DNA of 64,000 bases from Arctopsyche grandis (GCF_051622035.1 NC_135357.1:20884256-20948255), one strand, 5' to 3'. Shown: positions 28,771-41,208, counted from the first letter of the stretch. The notes: generated by a model from the letters alone, not told the origin. Translations and numbers: made by a program.

Positions 28771-29748
28771 ACCAAACCAACGACGATTTTGGGCCAACTT
28801 TTAAAACCAGTAGCGTACAAAATATCGAAATAAAAATTAAATTAAAAAATTGAAATTAAATATCAAAATTAAGCTAACGAGCGAGATTGAGCTAAAATTA
28901 GATCATCGTTGATGTTTTGAATTACAACAATGTTTTGAATTACGACGATACGCATTACAACCAGAGAAATATTATAATTACGAGCGAAAAAAACCTTGTT
29001 ATTGTTTCTTATAAGTCGTCACGATATACTACTGTGTTTCGCCGTTGATGAAATATTTAACAAAAAAAATGTCGGTGATTTGTCAAAGGGTTTTTTTTCT
29101 TTCGTCGAAATAAAATTAATAATCACACATTATCCGATAAATTTTACCTCTGAGATGGATTTAATTATTTGATTTATTTCGACGAGAGAAACAATTGAAG
29201 ACATTATCCGATAAAATTTACCTCTGAAATGATTTAATTAATTGATTTATTTCGACGAGAGAAACAATTGAAGACTAAAAAAATTTCGTTTGATAAACCG
29301 ACAACGTTCCGGGTTGGGACCATCGCTCGGTCACCCATACTAACATATGATATATTCTCAGTAACTGCGCATTACGGGGAAGTAAAAATAATAATTCTTT
29401 GATTTTTTTTTCGATCTTAGTGCGTATCTTCGTAAGTCAAAACATCTTCGACAAACAAAAGTCGAAGATTACCTGTATGTGATTGTCGATGATCTAATTT
29501 TAGGTCAATCTCGAAAATTTATTTAAATTGGGCATGTTCTGTTTTAACTTTCAATATTTTATTTTAATTTTAATATATCGATTATAATTTTATTTTGATA
29601 TTTGAATTTAATTTTAATATAATAATAATATTTTTAATTTTGATATTTAATTTCAATTTTTTAATTTAATTTTTATTTCGATATTTTGTACGCTACTGGT
29701 TTTATCCTGCTGGTTAAAACGTTGTACCAAAATCGTCGTTGGTTTGGT
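28771..29748. mobile_element. 1-kb TIR element with 8-bp TSD
   Basis: The terminal repeats start ACCAAACCAACGACG and stay recognisable for well over 100 bp. The right arm carries an extra short insertion. Exact CCGTACGC flanks both ends (28763-28770 and 29749-29756). An 8-bp duplication suggests the hAT superfamily. The interior is non-coding, with a second inverted pair (gctaaaattagatcatc/gatgatctaattttaggtc) and the tandem duplication listed separately. Confidence 0.85.
29127..29273. repeat. 73-bp tandem duplication
   Basis: Two adjacent near-identical units each run from attatccgataaa to gaaacaattgaagac. They lie inside the 1-kb TIR element. Confidence 0.85.
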
Positions 29749-30949
29749 CCGTACGCAGCATAATGAAGGTTTCTCACCTTCACGAAAACAATTAGGTTAG
29801 AATACGATTGAAGTAAACAGCAGGTTAGGTTAAGCGTATTTCTTTGTGACAAATCCATGGTTCATCTATTAATAAAACTGTCAGTGCATACATATACACA
29901 TGCATATGTTCCGTTACTATCGTTTGTTTATCTGAAATAACTTCGAGCTAATCTTTAGTGCAGTATGACGTTTTTACAAATGCTGACGTTTATTTTGTTT
30001 GCAATGCACATTTGATGACTCATGCAAACACCAACCACGCCCGGTTCCGATTACCTGAGCAAACATCGAGAAGTAGCGCATCAATAGGTACTTAAAGAAT
30101 ACAAATATAAATTTTCAGCTTGATACGTTAAGGGGTGTGGTAAAATTTTTTTTTGACTTCTTTAAGAGAAAAAAATCCCACTTCTGGTTAATTAAATTTA
30201 ATGATTTTTTTATTATATTTTCATCACATTGATACAAGGAATTATACACAAAATCGTGAAGAGCAGACATATTTAAAGGGTCGATTAAAATAGTGGAAGA
30301 AAAATCCGGTAAACTGCCAACAGGAGTAAACTGTCACTTTCGGTTAACGGGTGTTCACGAAATTTTACACACACTCGAACACACAGAGCCACACACATTT
30401 TTCTATATTATGTAAACGTGATCAGTGATCGATTTTGAGTTCGAATTTTCACATGATCACAAAACTTTATCTATTGTTATTACGTACATATGTACATAGA
30501 TAAAGTGAAAAGACAGTCGGTAGAAATTAAGTTAATTGATAATTTTTTAGTGACTCAGTTTGATGGTCGATTTTTGTTGACCATATGAAGATTTTTGGAA
30601 AAAATTTTCGCCTGCGGAGCTTTTTTCATTTTTTACATAATATTTTTTTATAATTATTTTTTCAAAAATAAGCTTATTTTTTTCATATTTTATTACTCAA
30701 TAAGGTGTATGCAAAGAATATTTTCCATTTTTATTCCGATATAAAAAAGATTTTTTGAAAAAAAAAATTTTCCCTTGATTTTTAGCGTGATGGAAAGAAG
30801 AAAATTTTGTTATATAGGGGGGGGGGGACAAATTTTTTTAACCCTGGGTGGGTTTTTTTTCTTTTTAACAAAAGAAAAAAAACTTATATATACTCTTTCG
30901 TACCAATGTTTCTGCTTGGCAGAGAATTTACCGCCATCTATTGAAAATT

Positions 30950-31230
30950 TAGTTAGTTAATTAATTTTTCTATTGATGTTTTATATTTTTTACATGTAGG
31001 TAGGTAGGTATTTTTTACCATTTTTTTCATATTAAACAATTAAATTTAAATATTAAACAATTAAATTTAAATATTAAATTAAATAAATTAAAAAAATATT
31101 TGAAAAAAATTCGACCGCGTGGGAATCGAACACACGACCGAAGACACGTTTCTTTTGATTTTTTTTTATTTAATAATTTAATATGCCAACACCCATGCGA
31201 TGATATGTGATAGGGAACAACACTGGTAAT
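30950..31230. mobile_element. Interspersed repeat, copy 2
   Basis: It shares tttctattgatgttttata, the GGTAG microsatellite, atattaaacaattaaat and a gaatcgaacacacgacc segment with the copies at 11222 and 32270. Confidence 0.6.
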
Positions 31231-31259
31231 TAATAATATTTCGATATTGTGAGTGACTT

Positions 31260-31553
31260 CGTGAGCAGGGTGTGATGGGCGGTGACGTAAGCGTGTGGAA
31301 AGCGCGGATTGGTTAATGGTTAGCGGACGGCAACGAAAATCGCGCGAGCGAAGTAGCAAGAGCGAGCGAGAATGTCGGGACGCAGCTGCAGCGAGAGAGA
31401 GATGGAGCGACAGCTTGACAACGAGAGGGCGCTCGCGTCGCTATCTATCGCTGTCGCTGTCGTTCCACACGCTATCGCGGTCAGTCTGCCGGCAGCCGCT
31501 CGTGGCAGTTAGCCCGGGAAGCAGGGAACGGGAGCGGAGACCGGGGCGAAAAC
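31260..31553 (+). promoter_or_regulatory. CpG-rich promoter region of the ZAD gene
   Basis: A sharp rise in G+C and CpG, with GAGCGAGCGAG/GAGAGAGA (GAGA-factor-like) strings, lies directly upstream of the ATG at 31554. TCAGT at 31481-31485 matches the arthropod initiator and would give a leader of about 70 nt. The neighbouring downstream CCACCA repeat (31710-31745) lies in intron 1. Confidence 0.6.
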
Positions 31554-32792
31554 ATGTCTTCCGTCGAGTTGTGTCGGCTGTGCGGCGAACCGGGCAAAGC
31601 GACCGAGCCGCTGACCGCGCTCTTGCGAAGACAGATCAACCAGTGCTTCGGCATATCTGTGAGTAAACAAAGAGTTGTCACACCGCGTCTCCATCTCCAT
31701 CACCACTAAACCACCACCACCACCACCACCACAACCACCACCACCACGTGCATACAAAGAAGGGAATGTCGCTCGAATAGGCGCACAACGCACAACCGCG
31801 GTGCGCACGCAGTTGCCAACACCTGCTTGCTAGCGCCACTCTGGGCCAAAATACAACCATGTATTCGATCCTTTGTGGTTCGGAAATTGGGTGAAGCGAA
31901 TATTTTAAGTGTGCTCGGACTGACGTCAAACGTCTTTTCAAATTTCAATGTCATGTCGCGCACGGTAAAAGTGAAACTTCCGAGTTGTAAATTTTGATAA
32001 ATAGAGTTGGCACTTGTACATTGTATGTCAAGCCAGTGTTGTGCCCGTTGATACTTCTACGCATGGTTTTGGAAAGGAATATGTATGTAGAGTATTTTTC
32101 AAACTTTAATGCGCTTTATAAATAGTATGCATGCGCGCCGCTACAGAACTGAGCGTACATACCTGCAGGTATTCAAGAGTCTTATCAAAGTTTGAGAAAA
32201 ACTGTGTATAAAAACTAAAAAATGTTTCAAAATGTGTAAATTCGACTCGAGATATATGTATAAAATCGCTATTCTTCCTGTGTGTCTGTCTGAGATAACG
32301 CTCGCCGTACTAAAATAGTCATTTTGATTTGACATACATATGTACGTCACAGCTAAACCACTGCCAAAACGTATATACAAATACAATAAAAAAAACTTCT
32401 ATATACATATATACTATTTACTACCACTGTTTCCTCTTGGCAGAGAATTTACCGCCATCTATTGAAAATTCATTTAATTAATTAATTTTTCTATTGTTTA
32501 TATGTAGGTAGGTAGGTAGTTTTTACCTTTTTTATATTGAGCAATCTATATATATAAAACACTAATGTTTGGTGTATGTATGTATGTATGTGCCAGTGCG
32601 TGGTTGGGTGGTAAAAACACGTTCGATTTTTTTTTTTGCGCAGGGGACGCCACAGGGGGCATAGCCCCCATGGGGGCATGGCCCCGCCGAAGGGGGCGCA
32701 GCCCTCATGCGGCCCCACCAAAGGGGGCGCAGCCTCCATGGGGCCCCTGTCGGGGGCGCCGCTCCTAATAAAATAAATAAATATATTTTTAT

Positions 32793-32872
<80 letters not shown>

Positions 32873-35800
32873 TTTTAATTTAAAAAAAAAAAAAATTATT
32901 TATTTTTAATTATTTTTTTTATACACCCCGGGCAAAGCCGGGTAATAAAGCTAGTTAAATATAGATATTAAATTAAATATATTTAAAAGGAATTTGAAAA
33001 AATTTCGACCGTGTGGGGATCAAACACATGACCGACGATACATTTCTTTTGATTTTTTTATTATTTAATAACTTTATATGCCAATACCCATGCGATGATA
33101 TGTCATCGGCATAGGCCGACGCGACCCTGCGCACCATTGTTCATTTTTATGGTGAACCTTTTTTTTTGCTATCTAGCTTTGTAGTTTGCCCTGTTTCCTG
33201 GAAAATAGCCCCAAAACGGCCTCTTTCCTGGAAAAAGTACGATCCACCGCCGAAGACTAGTCATCGGGTATAGCACTAGTCGAATAATAATTAGAGGTAG
33301 GACCGAAAGCGTGCCGTTCATTATTAATTGTTCGCTGTGCTTTGTTCAATTTTATGAAGAACCTTTTTTGCACTCTTAGCTTTTTAAATAGACCCAAAAC
33401 GCCCTGATTCCTGGAAAAAGCACGCTTCCTATCCGCCTTTTAAATTAATAATATCTGATGTAGCATAGGGCTGTGCAACCGTAGGTAACCTGGGCCGCAC
33501 TGAGAAAAAAAATCCGCGGCCGCATCCAGAATAATAAATACAGTACATAAAAAGTTTTTATTTTAATTTTATTCAATATTTTAAAGAGCCGCAGGCAAAT
33601 TTTTTTTTAATTATTTTGACTTTTTTCATTACTGTGATCATAAATCGGATTATTTTCTACGTTATTTAGAATACAACGCAGGAAAAAAAATAGAACTTAT
33701 TTTGGCTCGGTAATTATTCTTCAAAAAGCAATCTCGTGCAATTCACTAAAATCACACAACATCTTGCACCAAAAAACTCCATCAATCGAAGGCTACCCAC
33801 GCGAAATATTGTACTAACGAGAACTTGAGTGCCAGATGTTCCGTGATCAAGATTTTAGTGACTTGCGCTAGATCGTTTTTTGTGGAATAATCCGTTTACC
33901 CTTATTTTATATCAATACTAGCTGAACCTGGCATGCGTTGCAATGCCACAATAATGCATACAGTTACCGTTCCCGAGCTAATTAAATTAATTAAATCGTG
34001 GTAATCTGACTTATTCGGCGTTAAACAGCGGAAAAACGCAGGCGGCAAACACATTTGAAATTATTCAATTATTTGTTTAGTTTACCCTAACAACGCAGGT
34101 GGCGACGCGCAAACATTTGAAATTATTGCCTTGCAATGCCACTCATTCCCGTTTCCGCTCACGTTTTTGGGCGGTTTTTTTTAAAGTAACCATCGCGGAC
34201 ATACACACAATAACTCATGTAAGTTTTATCGCAATCGGTTGAATAGTATAGAAACGCATACGTGACAGACAGACAAACATTGATTTTTTTATAAACATAC
34301 ATCTTCTCTTCTAATATATAATTTGGAAAGAGACTTTGTATATATGTATGTATGTATGTATCCTTATTCGTCGTCGTCGTCCGTAGATCGGTGACGTCAT
34401 CGAACACGTGATTCGATTTTTTTTTTTCGATCCATAGGCGCCGATTTGTTTTTTTCGATTCAATGGATTCACCCCCGCGGGGGCGCAAGGCGAGTAGTTT
34501 CATGGGGCCCCACCAGAGGCACCACAAGGAGCGCAGCCCCGTGGGACCTCGAAGGGGGCGCAGCCCCATGGGGCCCCAAAGGGGGCGCAGCTTTATGGGG
34601 CGCAGCCTTATGGGGCGCACTCTTATGGGGCGTAGCCTTATGGGGCGCAGCCATATGGGGCGCCGCCTTATGGAGCTCAGCCGCATGGGGCCCCGAAGGG
34701 GGCGCAGCCTCATGGGGCACAGCCCCATGGGGCCCCAAAGGGGGTGCAGCTTTATGGGGCGCAGACTTATCGGGCGCAGTCTTATGGGGTGCTGCCTTAT
34801 GGGGCGCTGCCTTATGGGGCGCAGCCTTATGGGGCGCTGCCTTATGGGGCGTCGCCTTATGGAGCTTAATTAATGGCCCTAAACGGCAACTGATCATGGG
34901 GGCGAAGCCCCATGGGGCGCAGCCTTATGGGGCAAAGCCCTAAATGGCAACTGATCATGGGGGCGAAGCCCTAGACGGCATTTAATCATGGGGGCGCGGA
35001 GGGGCGAAGCCCTAAAAGGCATTAACTAAGGGGCGAAGCCCTAGACGGCAATTTATCATGGGAGCGCGGAGGGGCGAAGCTCTAAAAGGCATTAACTAAG
35101 GGGGGCGTAGCCCTAGACGGCAATTAATCATGGGGACGCGGAGGGGCGAAGCCCTAAAAGGCAACTGATCATGGGGGCGAAGCCCTAGACGGCATTTAAT
35201 CATCGGGTCGCGGAGGGGCGAAGCTCTAAAAGGCAATTGATCATGGGGGCGAAGCCCTAAAAGGCATTAACTAAGGGGGGCGAAGCCCTAGACGGCATTC
35301 AATCATGGGGGCGCGGAGGGGCGAAGCTCTAAAAGGCAACTGATCATGGGGGCGAAGCCCTAAAAGGCATTAACTAAGGGGGGCGAAGCCCTAAAAGGCA
35401 TTAACTAAGGGGGGCGAAGCCCTAGACGGCAATTAATCATGGGGACGCGGAGGGGCGAAGCCCTAAAAGGAAACTTATCATGGGGGCGAAGCCTTAGACG
35501 GCATTTAATCATGGGGGCGCGGAGGGGCGAAGCCCTAAAAGGCATTAACTAAGGGGGCTACATACCTATACATATACATACCTATACATAAGGGGGCTAC
35601 ATACCTATACATACCGAACCTAAGCCAGGTCGAACAAAACCTGACAATTCAATCGCAACAAAGCTGTGAAATGCCAGATTTGTCCACAAACATTTGCCAT
35701 CATCTCTCCTTTTCACCGGTTGTTGGACCAGAATCCACACTCGTGCTACTCGTGTCCACCGAATCTCCACTACTAGATTTGCCTAAATTGTGATAATACA

Positions 35801-38800
35801 CATAGTGTATCATTTAATAAAATTTAAACCAATAAAACACATTTAGGGAAATAACAGAAAGAAATTAAGTAGGGAGCAAATGTTTGCAGTGGTTTATTTA
35901 TAAACTGACTCCAAGTTAATTTATTATAAATTTTGATGAAAGTGAATAAAATAAGTGAATTAAAAAATTTTATTTGAAATCCGCTAAAACATTTTCAAAT
36001 ACAAAACAAGATTAAGAAGATGTTAGTCGTAAAACCGATTTCATTAAGGTTTTTAAAAATACCAAAGTATAAATTCTACTACCTTCGAATGCTTGATTGT
36101 GGTGAATTTGATGCGGCGGTGGAGATTGATTGTTGTGTTTTAATTCTTGACCTTCAAGAACAGCAAGCAAACATTGGTGGATGCATATATACTGCTGTTC
36201 CGAAGGGGGCGCAGCGGCATGGAGCCCCGAAGGGGTCCCAGGGGGGCGCAGCCTCATGGGGCGCAGCCGTCATCGAACAAATGATTCGATTTATTTTTTT
36301 TTCGATTCATAGGCGCCGATTTGATATTTTTCGATTCAATGGATTCAGACCCGGGGGGGCGCAAGGGGTGTAGTTTCATGGGGCCCCGCCAGGGGCGCCA
36401 CAGGGGGCGCAGCCTTATGGGGCGCAGCCTTATGGAGCTCAGCCGCATGGGGCCCCGAAGGGGGCGCAGCCCTAAAAGGCATTAGCTAAGGGGGGCGCAG
36501 AAGGGCGAAGCCCTAAACGGCAATAGCTAAGGGGGGGCGCAGAAGGGCGAAGCCCTAGAAGGCAAAGGCTCAGGGGGGCACCGAGGGCGAAGCCCTAGAG
36601 GGCAAAGGCTCAGGGGGGCGCCGAGGGCGGAGCCCTAGATGGCAAAAAAAATTGATTTTATTTATATATTTTTTTTTTTTTTTTTAATTATTTATTGAAT
36701 ATTAACGTTATTTAGAGCAGTCTTTATACCCGTATCATGGTGTAGTGGTCAACGTATATTGATCTGGGCGCGAGGGGGGTAGGTTCGAGTCGGCGTCCTG
36801 GAATTGATTTTATTTTTCAAATATCGCTAAAATATAAATTAATTTCAAATTTCAATAATTTCAATTAAAAATATATATATTTAATTGTTTTATATGAAAA
36901 GAAAAAAAATGGTTCAAAACCTCGCTAAATGAAATTATTAAAATTACGTATTTTCATATGGCGAGAAGGAATATTTCAATTAATGTTTAAAAAAAAAAGG
37001 CGAAATGAAAAATTGGATTTGGCGTGATGTCCCCGAGACCATTAGCTCATTAAATCCATATTCAGGCTATTTGGGGTGATCGGTTCGAGTCGCGACAAAG
37101 TCGTCTCGTCGAAAAATGAATTAATCGATTTTTATCGATTCGTTCATTATGTTCGGCGAGAGTTAGAACACACACACACACACAGATTACCGTCTTTATA
37201 TATATGATGTTTCACTTGTTTAAAAATTTGTCACTGAAAATCGCCACATCAATAGATTCTATTTGTAATATTTTAAGTTTCGTCTCTTACATATGTATGT
37301 ATACAATTTTGTTTACTTGGCTCTCTAGCGCCGTGTCGATTTCCAACAGGTGACAAACTTTAAAATTGGTCAAAATTACATAAAATGACAAATTTTTGAG
37401 TAAATGTGGCTAAATTTTTGAAGTCAAAGAGAAAGTTTAATTTTTAAAATGAGATATGTACATATTAAGACACCAACCGTGTTTTTTGATTTTAATTTGA
37501 AATTAAAGATGAAACTTTCGTTTTTTCGGATGTTGGGAAATTTATTTTAATACACAAGATAAAAGCTTTTAAAAACATGTGCTTTTAAAAATATCATCAA
37601 CAAGGCATAATTTTAAAATGAATAAATTTTCAATTTCGCTTCATATTTACAGATTGAGACGACGGATGAATTGCCGCAAACATTATGCTTCAAATGTCAA
37701 GTGATAGTGAGTGAATTTCACTCTGTTATGATCAAGTATCAAAACAAGCAAATATCGCTTTTTAATCAATTCAAAAATAAAGAGGTGAGATATATTTACT
37801 TTATTTTTAATTTAGAAATGAAAACTTTACATGTAAATTATATGAGATACTATTTTTCAGACATGTAAGGATGCGATTAAATCATCGGAAAACTTAGACA
37901 TCAAGCTTGAGCCATCAGAAAATTTGATACCTTCAAGTGAAAATAAAGTAGTAGACAAAAATGTAGATGAACCAATGGAAATTGACGACGTGAAAGTATC
38001 GAATTCTAGTCCAGAAAATTTAATTGAAAATAGCCTTTCATTTGATGGTTTAAACACAATAGATTTGCCCGAAGAAAAGGATGCACCTAAAGTAAACCAA
38101 AACATTGAAAGGAATCAAATCATTCATGTCAGTGATAAGATTGAGGATACTATATTAAATAGTAGAAGCAATCAAAATACATTTAATTCAAATGATAATG
38201 TTGATAAATCAACATTAGTCCCTGTCTGGAGGGTGAAGTACAATTGTACAATTTGTAATGAAAGTTTTGTCAGTAAAAACCAATCTCGAAACCACAAAAA
38301 AAACATGCATAAAAACATTGTCGATATTTGCGATCGGCTATGTACCAAAATTTGCCTTGTCGCTCTAAAGAAACTGCCTATTAATTTACCTAACAAAGCT
38401 GGTTATTCATTATCACCTTCATGGATTCACCTGGGTAAAAATAAGATACAAAAGTTGGATTTAAAATTAAACCATTGCTACCTTTCGAAAATTCGTCAAG
38501 AGATAGCTAAATGTCTTACAAATAATTTGGATAGTGCTGTGGAAAAAGAATTAGATAAAAGTTTAAATACTTTATCAAGTGTTAAGAATGTGATAGACCT
38601 GACTGTTGAAAATGTAGCAATTCACAATAGGATTCTTAAGAAAACTGATAATGAAAATGAGTCGACTACAATAACTGGATTTAAAAGTGACCGTATATCA
38701 TCACCAATATTAAATCAAAAGGACATATTGGACATAGAAAAAGCAAACATTGTAAAATTGGATGAACAGCTAAATATCTCTACATCGAATAAAGGTAAAC

Positions 38801-41208
38801 AAAAGATATATTTATTTATTTAAGCTTTTTAAGTAATACAGTAAATTTATTAAAGATCTGCCAACTGAGAGTGGTAGTTTTGATTGCATTTTTATTTATT
38901 TTTTGTTTTGGTAATTTTGATAGAATTTTCTTTTTAATTTTCAGATCCAGCTAACAATTGTGATGATATAGCTGATAATACGTATGCATTAGAACCTAAT
39001 GAAATTTATAAAACTGTGGCTAAATGCTTTTCTGAATGCTCAGTAAAAAAAGGAGATTTTAATACAAAATTTCTAAATAGAATAAAATTACGTTCTATTG
39101 GTGTGTTATGGTTAATGAATGAAAGTTCTCCATTTAAGCTTTATTTTAGTAAGAGTACAGACTTACAGAAACATACTTTGAAACATAATGGATTATGTGC
39201 TACTATGATTGGACTTAAACCATATACCAATAAAATCCAAAATCAGGTACCAATATCTCAGACGATGTTAAATGTGAGGTATTTTAAAATGTCAGAAGAA
39301 GAAAAAGCAACGATGAAACCGAACACAAAAGAACCACAAATACCGTCCCAAACAATAATTTCAAGTAAATCAATTGATCCATTTTCAATGAACTCTTCTT
39401 CAATGACAAGTAAACAAACTCCCGAGTCCTATAATTCGCCTATTACTGAATCAAATGTTACGATGCCAAAAATTATTTCAACATATTCACTTACACCAAA
39501 CGGAGAAGAAAAAAGATCGAATATACCCAATGAAAATATACAACATAAACCAATGATTAAGTGTAAGCCAACTGCACTCCTAATGGCTAATTCTAATCAA
39601 TCAGCAGCTTCTAATGGTTTTCTTGGTATCCCAAATTTTGTTAAACCACCAAACGAAAAATCTACATTAACTAAAAATTTTCAAGACCAATATGAAAAGA
39701 ATGTTATTTTGAACTATCAGTACAATCAAAATAACACCCCAGAAAGTAGTGCAAAACGGTTTAAAGTAATTAAAAAATATGACAACAAAGAATCCGAAAA
39801 AAGTATTTTTGAATCTACACCTTCTGCTGAAATGAATCAACCTTTCAATGTAAATGAAGATGTAAATAGACTGCCCACTGTTTTATTAGATATTAATCGT
39901 AATTCTGGAATTGATATGTTTTCTAAAATTTCAAAACCACCATCGAACAATTCAAATAATCCAAATTCTAGAACTTTTGTTGAAAATGATAATTTAGTAG
40001 ATTTTGAAAAAGTTATTTCTTCACCTGTATTATTTAAAAATATTGATTCTCAGCCGGTCCAGAACAATTTATCTTCGTCATTAGTGCCTGCTATATTTGT
40101 ATCAATGCCAGAAACTTCCATAGCAGATAATTCATCAACTAACTCTCTAAATATGTTTTCTAATTCATCTACTAATAATTCGACAATGCCAGTTAACAAT
40201 ATGAATTTATCATGCATATCAAGTTTGAAATCTGGATCGGGTATGATGACAATTTCTCATAATAATGAAAATGAACACTTACCAAACTTAATGCCAGTTT
40301 CTAATGATTTTAATAATCTTTATCAATATCAGCTTTTCAATCCAAACAATCGGCAATCTCAAAATGTTACTGAATCACCCCAGCAAATGTCTCAACCACC
40401 TGTATTCATTAACCCATCCTCTTTTTTCATTTCTCAACCATCCCAATTTGTCACTAAACCATCCCAATTTGTTACTCAACCATCCCAATTTGTCACCCAA
40501 CCATCCCAACTTGTTAATCAACCATACCAAAGTGTTACTCAACCATCTCAATCTGTTATCCAATCATCACATATTGTCACCCAACCATTCCCACAAACGA
40601 AGCCTTCCCAACCTGTTCAAAAAGCATCCCCAATTATTATCAAACCGTCTCAAATTATCAGCAAATCACCACAATTTATGGTTAAACCACCGCAAATCAT
40701 TCCCCAACTAGTCCAGCCTGTTACTCGTACGCCTCAACTTGAAATTAGTACACCTCAACTTGAAACTGAATCTCAATTAAAAACTCGCTTAATTGAACAA
40801 TCTGATGGTATTAATGGACCCTTTTTTCAACTTGTAAAAGCAATAAAAGACAAAGGTGTCGTTCTTTGTACCCATACTGATGATAAAAGCGTACGTAGTT
40901 TAGTAAGATTCAAAATTTTAATAAACGAGATGTACAAAGATAGCAACCTAAGTAAAACATTCCACGTGAAATTATCTTTACTTCAAAATGGTACTTTTTT
41001 GTTGAATGTAACTAATGCAGAACTATTACCTGAAAATGTTAATGAATGGTCTTCTCAATACCAAAGCCAATTAATTAGAGCTTTTCAACAAAAAACTGTA
41101 CTCAATACTATATCAATAATGGCTTCTTCAAATCCATTTAACATGGAAGGAAAAACACAAAAGTTTCTTCAAACATTAGCTGACTTTGATTTTTCATCAT
41201 GTAAATGA
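31554..41208 (+). CDS. ZAD and C2H2 protein, long S/N/Q/P-rich body
   Basis: This is a probable chromatin or transcription factor of unknown target. Exons 31554-31658, 37653-37784, 37861-38794 and 38945-41208 join in phase to 1144 residues. Residues 1-80 form a [11 protein letters not shown] and later CFKCQ supply the four zinc ligands, split across exons 1 and 2. One canonical C2H2 finger follows ([20 protein letters not shown], closed by a final His). A second finger-like segment ([14 protein letters not shown]) has lost its cysteines. The rest is low-complexity Asn/Ser/Gln/Pro, including about seven PSQFVTQ-like heptads coded at 40430-40560. The last 140 residues regain order ([20 protein letters not shown] onward) and are probably a conserved domain I do not recognise. 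The ZAD assignment is firm; the ortholog is not identified. Confidence 0.9.
32270..33285. mobile_element. Interspersed repeat, copy 3, host of a Helitron
   Basis: It matches copy 1 (11222-11745) across ctgagataacgctcgccgta, the GGTAG microsatellite, gatcaaacacatgacc, and atgccaatacccatgcgatg. It is interrupted at 32545-32954 by the Helitron. The tail (33170-33285) repeats the cctggaaaaagcacgctc-like phrases also seen at 11650 and 33410. Confidence 0.65.
32545..32954 (+). mobile_element. Non-autonomous Helitron, 410 bp
   Basis: The 5' end is TCTATATATATAAAAC. The 3' end has a GC hairpin (CCCGGGCAAAGCCGGG) and, 8 nt later, CTAG. Host A (32544) precedes it and host T (32955) follows, as required for Helitron insertion between A and T. 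Removing it restores the gagcaattaaat junction of the surrounding repeat, which matches aaacaattaaat in sister copies. The interior has a GC-rich gggggcgcagcc segment and an AT microsatellite. There is no Rep/helicase gene. Confidence 0.88.
33704..33900 (+). mobile_element. MITE (GGTTCGGTGATTA family), 8-bp TSD
   Basis: This diverged copy starts ggctcggtaattatt and contains actaacgagaacttgagtgc like its sisters. CTTATTTT flanks both ends (33696-33703 and 33901-33908). Confidence 0.78.
33923..34305 (-). mobile_element. Element with CTAG terminus, probably truncated
   Basis: Read on the minus strand it ends in a hairpin (GGCATTGCAACGCATGCC) followed by AGGTTCAG and CTAG. The other end carries gacagacagacaaacattga. 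Either a Helitron relative or a non-LTR tail would explain it; the far end is not defined. Confidence 0.4.
34480..35560. repeat. GC-rich array, 15-bp then ~60-bp units
   Basis: The first half (to about 34890) repeats a unit close to ttatggggcgcagcc. Because the period is 15 bp, several frames on both strands stay open (136-189 codons), producing MGRSLMGR-like or APHKAAPHK-like strings that are not proteins. The second half repeats longer units containing gggggcgaagccctaaaagg and cattaactaagg. The block follows a Helitron-like start (tcttctaatatataattt near 34311) and resembles the core of the Helitron at 32545, so it is probably amplified Helitron interior. Confidence 0.8.
36205..36640. repeat. 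Second GC-rich array, related copy
   Basis: It repeats the same lead-in as the first array (cgaacaaatgattcgattt, cataggcgccgattt, cgattcaatggattca) and then the gggggcgcagcc and gggcgaagccctagaagg units. 35561-36204 between the blocks is non-repetitive AT-rich DNA with no gene seen. Confidence 0.78.
36725..37205 (+). mobile_element. Two-headed tRNA-like repeat, copy 1
   Basis: The first tRNA-like head has atggtgtagtggtcaacg (A box, 36736-36753) and ggttcgagtcg (B box, 36782-36792). A second, 300 bp on, has ttagctcattaaat (near 37043) and ggttcgagtcg (near 37081). The end is a CA repeat plus gattaccgtctttatatat. The reverse complement is found at 59398-59860 over its whole length, so this is a single ~475-bp mobile unit. 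Confidence 0.75.

Larger units (their letters stand above)
31659..37652. other. First intron of the ZAD gene, mobile-DNA sink
   Basis: This 6-kb intron opens GTGAGT and closes ATTTACAG. It holds most of the repeats between 31.7 and 37.6 kb: interspersed repeat copy 3, a Helitron, a MITE, a CTAG-ended element, two GC-rich arrays and a two-headed tRNA-like repeat. No host coding exon was found in it. 37210-37652 is ordinary AT-rich intron. Confidence 0.8.

Noticed and set aside
31678-31963. Frames of 85-99 codons with Trp/Gly or Val runs
   Set aside because: They are products of the CCACCA repeat at the start of the ZAD gene intron.
34159-34943. Overlapping long frames (136-189 codons) on both strands in the GC-rich block
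   Set aside because: They arise because the 15-bp repeat period is a multiple of three; peptides are simple repeats with no domain and no splice or start context.
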